Positions 16,344 to 25,517 of a DNA stretch of 64,000 nt are shown here, in pieces. Position 1 is the first letter of the stretch, and every line of letters begins with the position of its first letter. Origin of the DNA: CAVRQM01 sp963838805 (GTDB lineage: Bacteria > Pseudomonadota > Alphaproteobacteria > Acetobacterales > Acetobacteraceae); the NCBI GenBank assembly GCA_963838805.1, contig CAWISK010000013.1, positions 124,001-188,000 on the forward strand. Direction: 5' to 3'. The position numbers and the translations under genes were made by a program. The notes under the pieces are model-generated. The model had not been told where the DNA came from. It saw only the letters and a list, made by a program, of their open reading frames with translations, and made no database searches.

Positions 16344-18404
16344 CTAGATGTCCTTTGCGAAGCGCAGGCCGTCGAGCACGGCTGCATGGATGTTGCGGCT
16401 GGCCACCGCGTCGCCGGCGCGCAGCAGCCGGAACCGGCCGCCGGAATTGCGCACGACCGCCTGCTGGCGGCCGTCCAGCAGGGCCGGGTAATCGACCTCT
16501 CCGAGATTGGTCGAGTGCGCCACCAGGGCCTGGTACAGCTCGTCGGCCGGCAGCGTGCCGTGTTCCACGACGACCTGATCGACGATCCGCTCCTCGGTCC
16601 GCGGTCCGTAGTCGCTGCCGATCGTGGCAACCAGGTGATTGCCGTCGCGGCGCACTGATTTCAGCCGGCTGTTGATGGTGATTCGCACGCCATGGCGGGT
16701 GAAGTTGCGGGCATAGATGGCGTGATTGAGGCCGCCGATCTCCGGCGCGAAGAACCGCTCGGGGGTCACGATCTCCACCGCACTTCCGGCCTCGGCCAGC
16801 ATTTCGGCCGCCTGCATCCCAGGATGGTTGCCGTTGTCGTCGAACACCAGCGCGCGCGGCGCCGGCTTCACCTCGCCGCTGGCGATGTCCCAGGAGGAGA
16901 CGACCAGCTCGCCGCCGCTCTCCAGCACGTCGGTATTGGGCATCCCGCCGGTGGCGATGATGACGACGTCCGGATTCTCCGCGAGCACCGTGTCCGCCTC
17001 GGCGTAGGTGGCAAAGCGCATCTCCGCGCCAAGACGCTCAAGCTGCGCCAGTCGCCAATCGACGATGCCGATCAGTTCCTTGCGGCGCGGGTTGCGCACC
17101 GCCAGCAGGATCTGGCCGCCCGCGCGCTCCGTGGCCTCGAACAGCACGACTTTGTGGCCGCGCTCGGCGGCGACCCGCGCCGCCTCCAGCCCGGCCGGTC
17201 CGGCGCCGACCACAACAACCCGCCGCGCCGGGCCATCGCTGCGCGCGATCGTGTGCGGCAGGCTGGCCTCGCGGCCGGTGGCGGGATTGTGGACGCACAG
17301 CGCCTCGTTGCCCTCATAGATGCGGTCGATGCAGTAGCTGGCGCCGACGCAGGGGCGGATGCTGTCCTCCTCGCGGGCGATCACCTTGCGCACGATATGC
17401 GGGTCGGCGATCAGCGCGCGGGTCATGCCGACCATGTCCAGCTTGCCCGCGGCGATCGCGTGCCGGGCGGTCGCCACGTCGTTAATGCGCGCCGCGTGGA
17501 AGGTGGCGATGCCGGCGGCCTGACGCACCTCGCCCGCGAAATCCAGATGCGGCGCCGAGCGCATCCCGGCGATCGGGATGACGTTGACGATGGCGTTATC
17601 GGTCTCGATATGCCCGCGAATGATGTTGAGGAAATCGACCACGCCGCCGCGCGCGAAGCGGCGGGCGATCTCCATGCCGTCCTGCCGCGACAGACCGATT
17701 TCCCAGTCCTCGTCCGCGACCATGCGGACGCCGAGGAGGAACCGCGGGCCGACCGCCGCGCGCATGGCCTCCAGCACCCGCACCGAAAACGCCATGCGGG
17801 CGTCGAGATCGCCGCCGAACGCATCCTCGCGCTTGTTGGTGGCGGGTGACCAGAACTGGTCGGGCAGGTGGCCGTAGGCATTGATTTCCAGCCCGTCCAG
17901 CCCGGCGGCATGCATCCGCTGGGCCGCTGCGGCATAATCGGCCACCACGCGGTCGATGTCCCAGTTCTCCATCGCCTTGGGGAAGGAGCGATGCGCCGGC
18001 TCACGCACCGGCGAGGGGGCCAGAACCGGGAGCCAGTCGGCTTTGTTCCAGGCGGTGCGTCGGCCCATATGGGTAAGCTGGATCATCACCGCCGATCCAT
18101 GCTCGTGGCACTCGTCGGACAGGCGCCGCATCCAGCCCACGATCTCGTCCTTGTAGGCGAGCAGGTTGCCGAACACTGGCGGGCTGTCGGGCGAAACGAC
18201 GGCGGAACCGGCGGTCATGGTGAGTGCCACGCCGCCGCGGGCCTTTTCCACATGGTACAGGCGATAGCGGTCCTTGGGCATCCCGTCTTCGGAGTAGAAC
18301 GGCTCGTGCGAGGTGCTCATCACCCGGTTGCGCAAGGTGAGATGCTTCAGTTGGTAAGGCTGAAGCAGCGGGTCGGTCGTGGCAACCGGGGGGACGGCGT
18401 TCAT
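16344..18404 (-). CDS. TMADH/2,4-dienoyl-CoA reductase-type FMN-FeS-FAD oxidoreductase (dimethylglycine or N-methylproline demethylase-like)
   Basis: 686 residues with three parts. An N-terminal FMN TIM barrel of the old yellow enzyme fold runs to about residue 340 (IQLTHMGRR, GLEINAYGHLPDQFWSP). An iron-sulfur motif follows at Cys352, Cys358 and Cys370. A C-terminal FAD/NAD domain begins at VVVVGAGPAGLEAARVAAERG. This matches the flavoprotein demethylases next to Rieske demethylases and sox genes, such as dimethylglycine demethylase DgcA. The position that is Cys in the canonical C-x2-C-x2-C motif is Ala355 here. ATG 18404 chosen by alignment to the conserved start; an earlier in-frame ATG exists at 18464. 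Directly upstream of the Rieske gene. Confidence 0.88.
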   Translation of the reverse strand: MNAVPPVATTDPLLQPYQLKHLTLRNRVMSTSHEPFYSEDGMPKDRYRLYHVEKARGGVALTMTAGSAVVSPDSPPVFGNLLAYKDEIVGWMRRLSDECHEHGSAVMIQLTHMGRRTAWNKADWLPVLAPSPVREPAHRSFPKAMENWDIDRVVADYAAAAQRMHAAGLDGLEINAYGHLPDQFWSPATNKREDAFGGDLDARMAFSVRVLEAMRAAVGPRFLLGVRMVADEDWEIGLSRQDGMEIARRFARGGVVDFLNIIRGHIETDNAIVNVIPIAGMRSAPHLDFAGEVRQAAGIATFHAARINDVATARHAIAAGKLDMVGMTRALIADPHIVRKVIAREEDSIRPCVGASYCIDRIYEGNEALCVHNPATGREASLPHTIARSDGPARRVVVVGAGPAGLEAARVAAERGHKVVLFEATERAGGQILLAVRNPRRKELIGIVDWRLAQLERLGAEMRFATYAEADTVLAENPDVVIIATGGMPNTDVLESGGELVVSSWDIASGEVKPAPRALVFDDNGNHPGMQAAEMLAEAGSAVEIVTPERFFAPEIGGLNHAIYARNFTRHGVRITINSRLKSVRRDGNHLVATIGSDYGPRTEERIVDQVVVEHGTLPADELYQALVAHSTNLGEVDYPALLDGRQQAVVRNSGGRFRLLRAGDAVASRNIHAAVLDGLRFAKDI

Positions 18405-18485
18405 CCGGTCAATCTGCACCCCGAGCCGCGAGCTTTCCAGCGGCGCCGGGGCGGTGCATGGCACTGTTCCTTTTTTCGATGCGAC

Positions 18486-18692
18486 TCAGCCGCCGGGGTG
18501 GGGCACCGAGAGGACGAACAGCCGGTGCTGGGCGATGTCGATGTTGCGACGCATCGCCTCGGACCAGACGCGATTGGCCGTGGCCTCATCGTGGAACGGC
18601 CCGTGGCATTCTTCGGCGCCGGGTTCGAGGTCGCGAAAGCCGGGATCGGCGAAAACGCCGCCCCAGACAAAGTAAAGGTAGCGGTCAGGCAT
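18486..18692 (-). CDS. DUF4170 family small protein
   Basis: 68-residue cytoplasmic protein with the DUF4170 pattern: an aromatic strand with a Gly-Gly pair (YFVWGGVFAD), a GPF turn (CHGPFHDEATANRVWSEAM), and a C-terminal basic/aliphatic strand (QHRLFVLSV). DUF4170 proteins are small, alphaproteobacterial and of unknown function. It starts the minus-strand demethylase operon, 81 bases before the flavoprotein start, and faces soxB across about 100 bases. A role as an assembly or regulatory partner of the pathway is possible but unproven. Confidence 0.75.
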   Translation of the reverse strand: MPDRYLYFVWGGVFADPGFRDLEPGAEECHGPFHDEATANRVWSEAMRRNIDIAQHRLFVLSVPHPGG

Positions 18693-18795
18693 CGTCGTGG
18701 ACAGGCAGCTTCGGAGTGTCAAACATGGTGGCATCCTCTTTTGGCATGGCCGGAAGGCCCTTTCGCGCCGCACCACTACCACTATGATGGGCCGG

Positions 18796-20049
18796 ATGCA
18801 GCGCTTCTCCGCTCTCTCGCTCCTGCGCCATGCGGCCTCCGGCCATGCCGGCTGGCGACCGCAATGGCGCGATGCCGCCCCCAAGCCCAGCTATGACGCG
18901 GTGATCGTGGGCGGCGGCGGGCACGGGCTGGGCACTGCCTTCTACCTCGCGGCCCAGCACGGGATGTGCAACATCGCGGTGCTGGAGCGTGGCTGGATCG
19001 GCGGCGGCAATACCGGGCGCAATACCACCATCATCCGGTCCAACTACCTGTTCGACGAGAGCGCCCGGATCTATGACCACGCCGTGAAGCTGTGGCAGAC
19101 GCTGAGCCAGACGCTGAACTACAACGTCATGTTCAGCCAGCGCGGCGTCATGATGCTGGCTCACACCGTCCATGACGTGCAGGTGTTCAAGCGGCACGTC
19201 CATGCCAATCGACTGAACGGCGTGGACAATGAGTGGCTGACGCCCGAGCAGGTGAAGGCATTCTGCCCGCCGCTGAATATCGCCCCCGGGATGCGCTATC
19301 CGGTGCTGGGCGCCGCCTTGCAACGGCGCGGCGGCACGGCGAGGCACGACGCGGTGGCCTGGGGCTATGCGCGGGCGGCGGACTCGCTTGGCGTGGACAT
19401 CGTGCAGAACTGCGAGGTCACGGGCATCCGCCGCGGCCATAACGGCGCGGTGCAGGGCGTGGAGACCACGCGCGGCTGGATCGCCGCACCCAAGATCGGC
19501 GTGGTGGCGGCCGGGCATACCAGCGTGCTGATGAACATGGCCGGGTTGCGGCTGCCGCTGGAAAGCTATCCGTTGCAGGCGCTGGTGAGCGAGCCGATCA
19601 AGCCGGTGGTGCCCTGCGTGGTGATGAGCAACACGATCCACGCCTATATCAGCCAGTCCGACAAGGGCGAGCTGGTGATCGGCGCTGGCACCGACGCCTA
19701 TACCAGCTACACGCAACGCGGCGGGCTGCATGTGACCACGCACACGCTCGATGCGATCTGCGAGCTGTTCCCGCAGTTCCGGCGCATGCGCATGCTGCGC
19801 AACTGGGGCGGCATCGTCGATGTGACGCCGGACCGTTCGCCGATCGTGGCCCGGACCTCGGTGCCAGGATTGTACGTGAATTGCGGCTGGGGCACCGGCG
19901 GCTTCAAGGCGACGCCGGGCAGCGCCCACGTCTTCGCCCATACCATCGCCCGCGACGCGCCACATCCGATCAACGCGCCTTTCACCATCGAGCGGTTCCG
20001 TGACGGTCACCTGATCGACGAAGCCGCCGCGGCCGCCGTTGCGCATTAG
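18796..20049 (+). CDS. soxB: Sarcosine oxidase subunit beta
   Basis: 417-residue FAD/FMN subunit of heterotetrameric sarcosine oxidase, which oxidises sarcosine to glycine and passes the one-carbon unit to tetrahydrofolate. The start MQRFSALSLLRHA is the typical SoxB N-terminus, so ATG 18796 is chosen over in-frame ATGs upstream. The dinucleotide-binding motif is DAVIVGGGGHGLGTAFYLA, followed by ERGWIGGGNTGRNTTIIRSN, where the conserved His/Arg region for covalent FMN attachment lies. The end motif CGWGTGGFKATPGS is complete. Followed by soxD after 8 bases. Confidence 0.97.
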   Translation: MQRFSALSLLRHAASGHAGWRPQWRDAAPKPSYDAVIVGGGGHGLGTAFYLAAQHGMCNIAVLERGWIGGGNTGRNTTIIRSNYLFDESARIYDHAVKLWQTLSQTLNYNVMFSQRGVMMLAHTVHDVQVFKRHVHANRLNGVDNEWLTPEQVKAFCPPLNIAPGMRYPVLGAALQRRGGTARHDAVAWGYARAADSLGVDIVQNCEVTGIRRGHNGAVQGVETTRGWIAAPKIGVVAAGHTSVLMNMAGLRLPLESYPLQALVSEPIKPVVPCVVMSNTIHAYISQSDKGELVIGAGTDAYTSYTQRGGLHVTTHTLDAICELFPQFRRMRMLRNWGGIVDVTPDRSPIVARTSVPGLYVNCGWGTGGFKATPGSAHVFAHTIARDAPHPINAPFTIERFRDGHLIDEAAAAAVAH

Positions 20050-20057
20050 AGGGCTGC

Positions 20058-20327
20058 ATGCTGCTGATCGACTGCCCGTATTGCGGCCCGCGCAACGAGA
20101 TCGAGTTCGCCCATGCCGGCGAGGCCCATCTGGCGCGCGACCCGGCGCGGAACGACGATGCGTGGGGCGACTATCTGTACGGGCGCAGTAACCCGAAGGG
20201 CGTGCACGCCGAGCGGTGGCGGCACGCGCATGGCTGCCAACGCTTCTTCAACGCGCTGCGCGACACCACCACCGATCGGTTCCTGGCGATCTACAAGGTG
20301 GGCGAGCCTCGCCCGGAGTTGCCCTGA
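20058..20327 (+). CDS. soxD: Sarcosine oxidase subunit delta
   Basis: 89-residue zinc-binding subunit. Cys6 and Cys9 (IDCPYCGPRNEIEF) and the His/Cys group at HAHGC (residues 56-60) are the expected zinc ligands. The rest (YGRSNPKGVHAERWRH, FFNALRDTTTDRF, IYKVGE) is typical of SoxD. Its stop overlaps the soxA start (TGATG), so the two are translationally coupled. Confidence 0.97.
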   Translation: MLLIDCPYCGPRNEIEFAHAGEAHLARDPARNDDAWGDYLYGRSNPKGVHAERWRHAHGCQRFFNALRDTTTDRFLAIYKVGEPRPELP

Positions 20328-23200
20328 TGCGCCTCGCATCCGGCGGGCGCATCGACCGCGCCCGGCCGCTCTCTTTCAGTTTCGACGGGCGCACGATGCA
20401 GGGGTTTGCCGGCGACACGCTGGCCTCCGCACTGCTCGCCAACGACGTGCATCTGGTCGGGCGCAGCTTCAAGTATCATCGCCCCCGCGGCATCCTGGCC
20501 GCCGGCTCGGACGAGCCGAACGCGCTGGTGCGGGTGCGCGACACGCCGAACCTGCGCGCCACCACGGTCGAGCTGTATGACGGCCTGAGTGCCGAGAGCC
20601 AGAACCGCAACCCGTCGCTGCGTTTCGATCGAGGCGCCATCAACGATCTGCTCTCGCCCCTGCTGCCGGCCGGGTTCTACTACAAGACCTTCATGTGGCC
20701 GCGCAGCTGGTGGCATCGCGTCTATGAGCCGGCGATCCGCCGCGCCGCCGGGCTGGGCGGCGCGCCCAGCCGACCCGATGCCGACCGCTACGCGACGCGC
20801 TTTGCGCATTGCGAGGTGCTGGTGGTGGGAGCGGGCCCTGCTGGTCTTGCTGCCGCGCTTGCGGCTGCCTCCCGCGGGGTGCGGGTGATCCTCTGCGACG
20901 AGCAGAACGAGCTGGGCGGCAGCCTGCTGGCAGCGCAAGGCGCGACCATCGGCGGCCAGCCGGCTAGCGAATGGCTGAACGCCACATTGGCCGAGCTGAG
21001 GCGCGCTGGCATCGTGCTGCTGCCGCGCACCACCGCCTTCGGTTACTTCCCACACAATCTGGTGGGTCTCGCCGAACGTTGCACGGATCATCTGCCAGCA
21101 CCGGGAGACCGCCCGCGCGAGCGGCTGTGGCAGGTGCGCGCGCAGACGGTGGTGCTGGCTGCCGGCGCCATCGAGCGGCCGCTGGTGTTTCCCGGCAACG
21201 ACCGGCCCGGCGTGATGCTGGCCGATGCGGCGCGTATCTATGCCGAGCGATATGCCACGCTGCCAGGGCGTCGTATCGTGGTTGCCGCCGCGCATGACAG
21301 CACCTATGCGGCCGTCCTCGCCTTGCAGGCGGCGGGCGCGCGGGTGGAGGCGATTGCCGATCTCCGTCGAGCGGCGGACGGCGCGCTGGTGCAGCAGGCG
21401 CGGGCGGCGGGTATCAGCATCCATCAGGCCACGACTGTCACGGCCACGCGCGGGCGGCTGCGGATCTCCGGCGTGACACTCTCGGATGGGCAGACCGTCG
21501 CCTGCGATCTGTTGCTGATGGGCGGCGGCTTCACGCCGAGCGTCCACCTGTTCAGCCAGTCGCGCGGCAAGCTGCGATATGAAGCCGATTCCGGCACATT
21601 CCTGCCCGGCGAGCCGGCCGAGCGCACGCGCTGCGTCGGTGCCTGCAACGGCACGTTCGGGCTGGAGCACGCACTCGCGGAGGGATTTGCCGCCGGGGGC
21701 GTGGCCCGGCGTCTTCCCGCCGCCGGACTGCCGCCGATGGTCTTGTCGCCACCACCGCCGGAGGCAGCGCCCGGCAAGGCGTTCGTCGATTTCCAGAACG
21801 ACGTGACGGCGAAGGACATCAAGCTCGCGGCCCGCGAGGGGTTCCGCTCGATCGAGCATGTCAAGCGCTACACCACCACGGGCATGGCCACCGATCAGGG
21901 CAAGACATCGAACCTGAACGCGCTGGCGATCGTCTCGGCCACGTTGGGGGTGCCGACGCCGCAGGTGGGACTGACCACGTTCCGCATGCCGTACACGCCG
22001 ACCAGCTTCGGCGTGCTGGCCGGCACGTCGCGCGGCGAGCTGTTCGATCCGGTGCGCACGACGCCGCTGCACGCGCGCGCTGCCGCGGCCGGGGCGGTGT
22101 TCGAGGATGTCGGCCAGTGGAAGCGCGCACGCTACTTCCCGCACCCGGGTGAGGACATGCACGCGGCGGTGCTGCGCGAGTGCCGCGCCACCCGCGCCGG
22201 CGCCGGGGTGTTCGATGCCTCGACACTCGGCAAGATCGAAGTCGTCGGGCCGGATGCCGCCGAGTTCCTCGATCGCATGTACACCAATCCCATGCGCAAG
22301 CTTGGTGTTGGCCGGGCGCGCTACGGCGTCCTGCTGCGCGAGGATGGGTTCGTGCTCGATGACGGCATCGTGGCCCGCCTTGCCGACGATCGCTTCCACC
22401 TTACCACTACCACCGGCGGCGCCGCGCGCGTGCTGGCCGGGATGGAGGACTACAGGCAGACCGAGTTCCCCGAGCTGCGCGTGTGGCTGACCTCGATCAC
22501 CGAGCAATACGCTACCGTGGCCGTGCAGGGGCCGCGTGCGCGCGATATCGTGGCGCCGCTGACCGACGCTGATCTGTCAATGCCGCACATGAGCGTGCGC
22601 GAGGCGAATGTCCTGGGCCGGCCGGCGCGGGTGTGGCGTGTCAGCTTCACCGGCGAACTCGGCTTCGAGATGAACGTGCCGCCCGATCACGCGCCCGCCG
22701 TGTGGGATGCGGCGATCGCCGGCGGCGCGGTGCCGTACGGTACCGAGGCGATGCACGTGATGCGCGCCGAGAAGGGCTACATCATTGTGGGCCAGGAAAC
22801 CGACGGCACGGCGACGCCGGACGATGCCGGCCTGTCCTGGGCGGTGGGCCGCAACAAGCCCGATTTCGTGGGCAAGCGTTCGCTTGCTCGTGCGTCGATG
22901 GCCGACCCGGCGCGCAAGCAATTGGTGGGACTGTTGACCGACGATCCGGCGCTGGTGCTAGACGAGGGGGCGCAGATCGTGGCCGACCCGGCGCAGCCGA
23001 TTCCCATGACCATGATCGGCCATGTCACCAGCGCCTATCACAGCCCTGCGCTGGACCGTTCGATCGCGCTGGCAATGGTCTCCGGCGGCCGCGCGCGCGA
23101 GGGTGCGACGCTGCACGTGCCGATGCCCGACCGCACCATCGCGGTGCGTGTGGTGGCGCCGGTGTTCTACGATCCGCAGGGAGTGCGGCTCGATGGCTGA
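20327..23200 (+). CDS. soxA: Sarcosine oxidase subunit alpha
   Basis: 957-residue large subunit. The N-terminal ferredoxin-like segment (FSFDGRTMQGFAGDTLASAL) is followed by the NAD/FAD motif GAGPAG at residues 168-173. The second part contains FDRAARI-type QTVVLAAGAIERPLVFPGND. The C-terminal third is a GcvT-like tetrahydrofolate-binding domain (LGKIEVVGPDAAEFLDRMYT, then YGTEAMHVMRAEKGYIIVGQ). All expected regions are present and uninterrupted over 2.9 kb. The start overlaps soxD by one base; the last bases overlap soxG. Confidence 0.97.
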   Translation: MRLASGGRIDRARPLSFSFDGRTMQGFAGDTLASALLANDVHLVGRSFKYHRPRGILAAGSDEPNALVRVRDTPNLRATTVELYDGLSAESQNRNPSLRFDRGAINDLLSPLLPAGFYYKTFMWPRSWWHRVYEPAIRRAAGLGGAPSRPDADRYATRFAHCEVLVVGAGPAGLAAALAAASRGVRVILCDEQNELGGSLLAAQGATIGGQPASEWLNATLAELRRAGIVLLPRTTAFGYFPHNLVGLAERCTDHLPAPGDRPRERLWQVRAQTVVLAAGAIERPLVFPGNDRPGVMLADAARIYAERYATLPGRRIVVAAAHDSTYAAVLALQAAGARVEAIADLRRAADGALVQQARAAGISIHQATTVTATRGRLRISGVTLSDGQTVACDLLLMGGGFTPSVHLFSQSRGKLRYEADSGTFLPGEPAERTRCVGACNGTFGLEHALAEGFAAGGVARRLPAAGLPPMVLSPPPPEAAPGKAFVDFQNDVTAKDIKLAAREGFRSIEHVKRYTTTGMATDQGKTSNLNALAIVSATLGVPTPQVGLTTFRMPYTPTSFGVLAGTSRGELFDPVRTTPLHARAAAAGAVFEDVGQWKRARYFPHPGEDMHAAVLRECRATRAGAGVFDASTLGKIEVVGPDAAEFLDRMYTNPMRKLGVGRARYGVLLREDGFVLDDGIVARLADDRFHLTTTTGGAARVLAGMEDYRQTEFPELRVWLTSITEQYATVAVQGPRARDIVAPLTDADLSMPHMSVREANVLGRPARVWRVSFTGELGFEMNVPPDHAPAVWDAAIAGGAVPYGTEAMHVMRAEKGYIIVGQETDGTATPDDAGLSWAVGRNKPDFVGKRSLARASMADPARKQLVGLLTDDPALVLDEGAQIVADPAQPIPMTMIGHVTSAYHSPALDRSIALAMVSGGRAREGATLHVPMPDRTIAVRVVAPVFYDPQGVRLDG

Positions 23201-23650
23201 ATTCGCGATCCTGCCCGATTGTGCGCGTTACAGCCTGCGGGGCGATGCAGAGATGCTGGCGGCGGGCTGCGCCAGCTTCGGGGTGGCACAGCCCGGCGTG
23301 CTGCGCGCGACCGAGGCGGACAGTCGCGCGGCGCTGTGGCTGGGACCGGACGAACTGCTGTTGCTGGCACCGGCCGGGACTGCCGCACCCGATGCGGGGA
23401 TTGTCGTCGATGTCAGCGGCCGGCAGATCGCGCTGATGCTCGGCGGCCCGGGCAGCGAGACCATGCTCGCCGCTGGTTGCCCGCTGGATCTGGACAGGTT
23501 CGGGCCGGAGGCTGCACGCGCACCTTGTTCGGCAAAGCAGAGATCGTGCTGTGGCGCACTGGCCCGTCCGCGTGGCGGATCGAGGTCTGGCGCAGCTTCG
23601 CGAGCTACGTGCAGGGGCTGCTGGCGCAGGCGGCGAGGGACTGGCCATGA
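23193..23650 (+). CDS. soxG: Sarcosine oxidase subunit gamma (one frameshift)
   Basis: Small GcvT-like subunit completing the SoxBDAG enzyme. From ATG 23193 the first frame reads MAEFAILPDCARYSL through ETMLAAGCPLDLDRFG. The second frame supplies the diagnostic CTRTLFGKAEIVLWRTG and the end FASYVQGLLAQAARDW. The switch lies at about 23490-23515 and the span is 3n+2 bases, consistent with one missing base. Restored length is about 152 residues, normal for SoxG. It overlaps soxA by 8 bases and the reductase start by 4 bases. Confidence 0.88.
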
Positions 23651-24710
23651 TTCCCGTCTGGAATCCCGAAAAGGACGACTCGCTCGTCTGCATTGCCGTG
23701 CATGACGAGACGCATGACGTAAAGACCTTCACCTTCGCCGCCGATCCGCCGCGGCGCTTCGATTTCCTGGCCGGCCAATTCCTCACCTACACCTTCGTCG
23801 TGGACGGGGCGGAGATCAACCGCTGCTACACGATTGCCTCGCCGCCGACGCGCCCGGATCGGGTGCAGATCACCTCCAAGCGCGTGCCGGGCGGCGCCCT
23901 GACACCCTGGCTGCACGCGACACTGCGGCCGGGGACGCGCGTGCAGGTGGGCGGACCCGCCGGCGAGTTTTCCAACAGCCTGCATGAGGCGGACAAATAC
24001 CTGATGCTGTCCGGCGGCAGCGGCATCACGCCGGTGATGAGCATGGCGCGGGCCGCGCTCGATCTGGCGGCCGATGCCGACATCCTATTCGTGCATAGCG
24101 CGCGCAGCCCGGCCGACATCATCTTCCGCACCGAGCAGCATATGATGGCGGCGCGCAACAAGCACTTCCGTCCTGTGGCGATCTGCGAGACGGATTCGGC
24201 CGGCGAGACCTGGCAGGGCTATCGTGGCCGGCTGTCATTGCCGATGCTGGAACTGATCGCGCCGGACCTGATGCAGCGCGAGGTGCTTTGCTGCGGTCCG
24301 GCACCGTACATGGCGTCGGTGCGCTCGATCCTGGGTGCCGCCGAGTACCCGATGGCGCGCTACCATCAGGAGAGCTTCGACTTCGCCACCCTTGCCGTGG
24401 AGCAGCCGCACGTGGCGGCCGAGGTCTGGAGCAGGAACAGGCGCCGGCCTCGTTCCATGTCGAGTTCACCAAGAGTCGCCGCACTGTCGAGTGCGGAGCG
24501 GAAACCTTCGTGCTCGACGCCGCGCGCGCTGCCGGGTTGAAGCTGCCGAGCTCCTGCACCAAGGGCATGTGCGGCACCTGCAAGTGCCGGCTGGTCTCGG
24601 GCCGCGTGGACATGCACCACCAGGGCGGCATCCGCCAGCGCGAGATCGACGCGGGGCTGGTGCTGATCTGTTGCAGCAAACCGCTGACAAATCTGGTCGT
24701 GGAACGATAG
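23647..24710 (+). CDS. Hybrid flavin/[2Fe-2S] reductase, GbcB-like (one frameshift)
   Basis: Electron-transfer partner of Rieske demethylases. The N-terminal two thirds form an FAD/NAD(P)H reductase (CYTIASPPTRPDRV, SGGSGITPVMSM, LCCGPAPYM). The C-terminus is a plant-type ferredoxin with Cys-x4-Cys-x2-Cys (SSCTKGMCGTCKC) and a distal Cys in VLICCSKP. The two parts are in different frames, joined at about 24424 where GGTC-TGGAGCAGG appears to lack one base; the span is 3n+2. Correction gives about 354 residues, the usual length of GbcB. Its location after soxG ties the Rieske oxygenase on the other strand to this operon. Confidence 0.88.
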
Positions 24711-24730
24711 GCGGCGACTTTTCGGTCTCT

Positions 24731-25409
24731 CTACCAGACGCCGGGGATGAGGCGGTAGCGCACGCGCGCCGCATAGTCGCCGTAACCGGCAAGACCTTTG
24801 CGCAGCGTGGCTTCTTCGACGAAGATGCGAATGGCGAGAGTGCCAATGATCAGCGGCAGCACCAGCAGCCCGAGCCATGATCCGAGCAACAAGGGCATTC
24901 CGATCATGTAGACCGTCGCACCCGCGTACATCGGATGGCGCACGATCCGGTACGGGCCGGTGCTGATCACCCTCTGTCCGCGCTCCGCCTGAATCCTGAC
25001 CACCGGTGCCGCGAACGAGTTCTCGCGGAACGCAAGCCAGACGATGAAGAAGCCGACCGGGACCAGCACGGCGCCCGCATCCCTTAGCGCGTTGCGGTAC
25101 ATGCGAGAGGCGCCAGCGCTTGGCATCTAGCGCCATCAGAACCAGCCAGCCGTGCCAGACGACGATGACAAGGCCCATGAACACCTTGTCCCAGAACGCC
25201 TGACCCTGCTGGAACACGCCGCCCATGCGCTCCTTGAGCAGTCCGGGATCGCGCCACGCGAGCCATGCCGTGATGGCGAGGCTGCACAGGACGAACTCCG
25301 CCATGAAGACCCAGGCGCCGCGCCAGGCCAGCGTGCCCCCGGACAGGAACAGCAGCGCGCCCATGAACACGGTCCAAAGCAGGGCCTTGGCGGAATCAGT
25401 CCACGTCAT
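24731..25409 (-). CDS. Isoprenylcysteine carboxyl methyltransferase-like membrane protein (one frameshift)
   Basis: Predicted integral membrane methyltransferase of the ICMT/phospholipid-methyltransferase class. The N-terminal frame from ATG 25409 holds three hydrophobic segments (LLFLSGGTLAWRGAWVFMAE). The second frame holds the SAM-binding signature VISTGPYRIVRHPMYAGA and the conserved late motif FVEEATLRKGLAGYGDYAARV-type (Glu-Glu, Tyr-x2-Tyr). The frames join near 25100-25110 and the span is 3n+1, so one extra base is likely. Corrected length is about 225 residues. Substrate unknown. It converges on gbcB and diverges from hldE. Confidence 0.8.
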
Positions 25410-25517
25410 CGACGGCCTCCCGGGCTTCGGTCGAGCCCGCGACCATATCCGGGATTCCCGCGGATGGCCTGTGCGGCCTTGTTGCGTCATTCCAGTCGGG
25501 CCTGTACTGCCGGTCCC

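Noticed and set aside
18685..20046. Antisense frame of 453 codons over soxB
   Set aside because: Shadow of a complete SoxB gene; composition is rich in His, Arg and Gly without domain features.
20291..22507. Long open frame (738 codons) antisense to soxA
   Set aside because: High GC at third positions leaves the opposite strand free of stops; the sense frame matches SoxA throughout and the antisense translation has no recognisable domain.
24366..24710. Continuation of the ICMT-like N-terminal frame across the reductase gene
   Set aside because: The frame stays open only by chance after the indel near 25105; the true C-terminus with TGPYRIVRHPMYAG lies in another frame.
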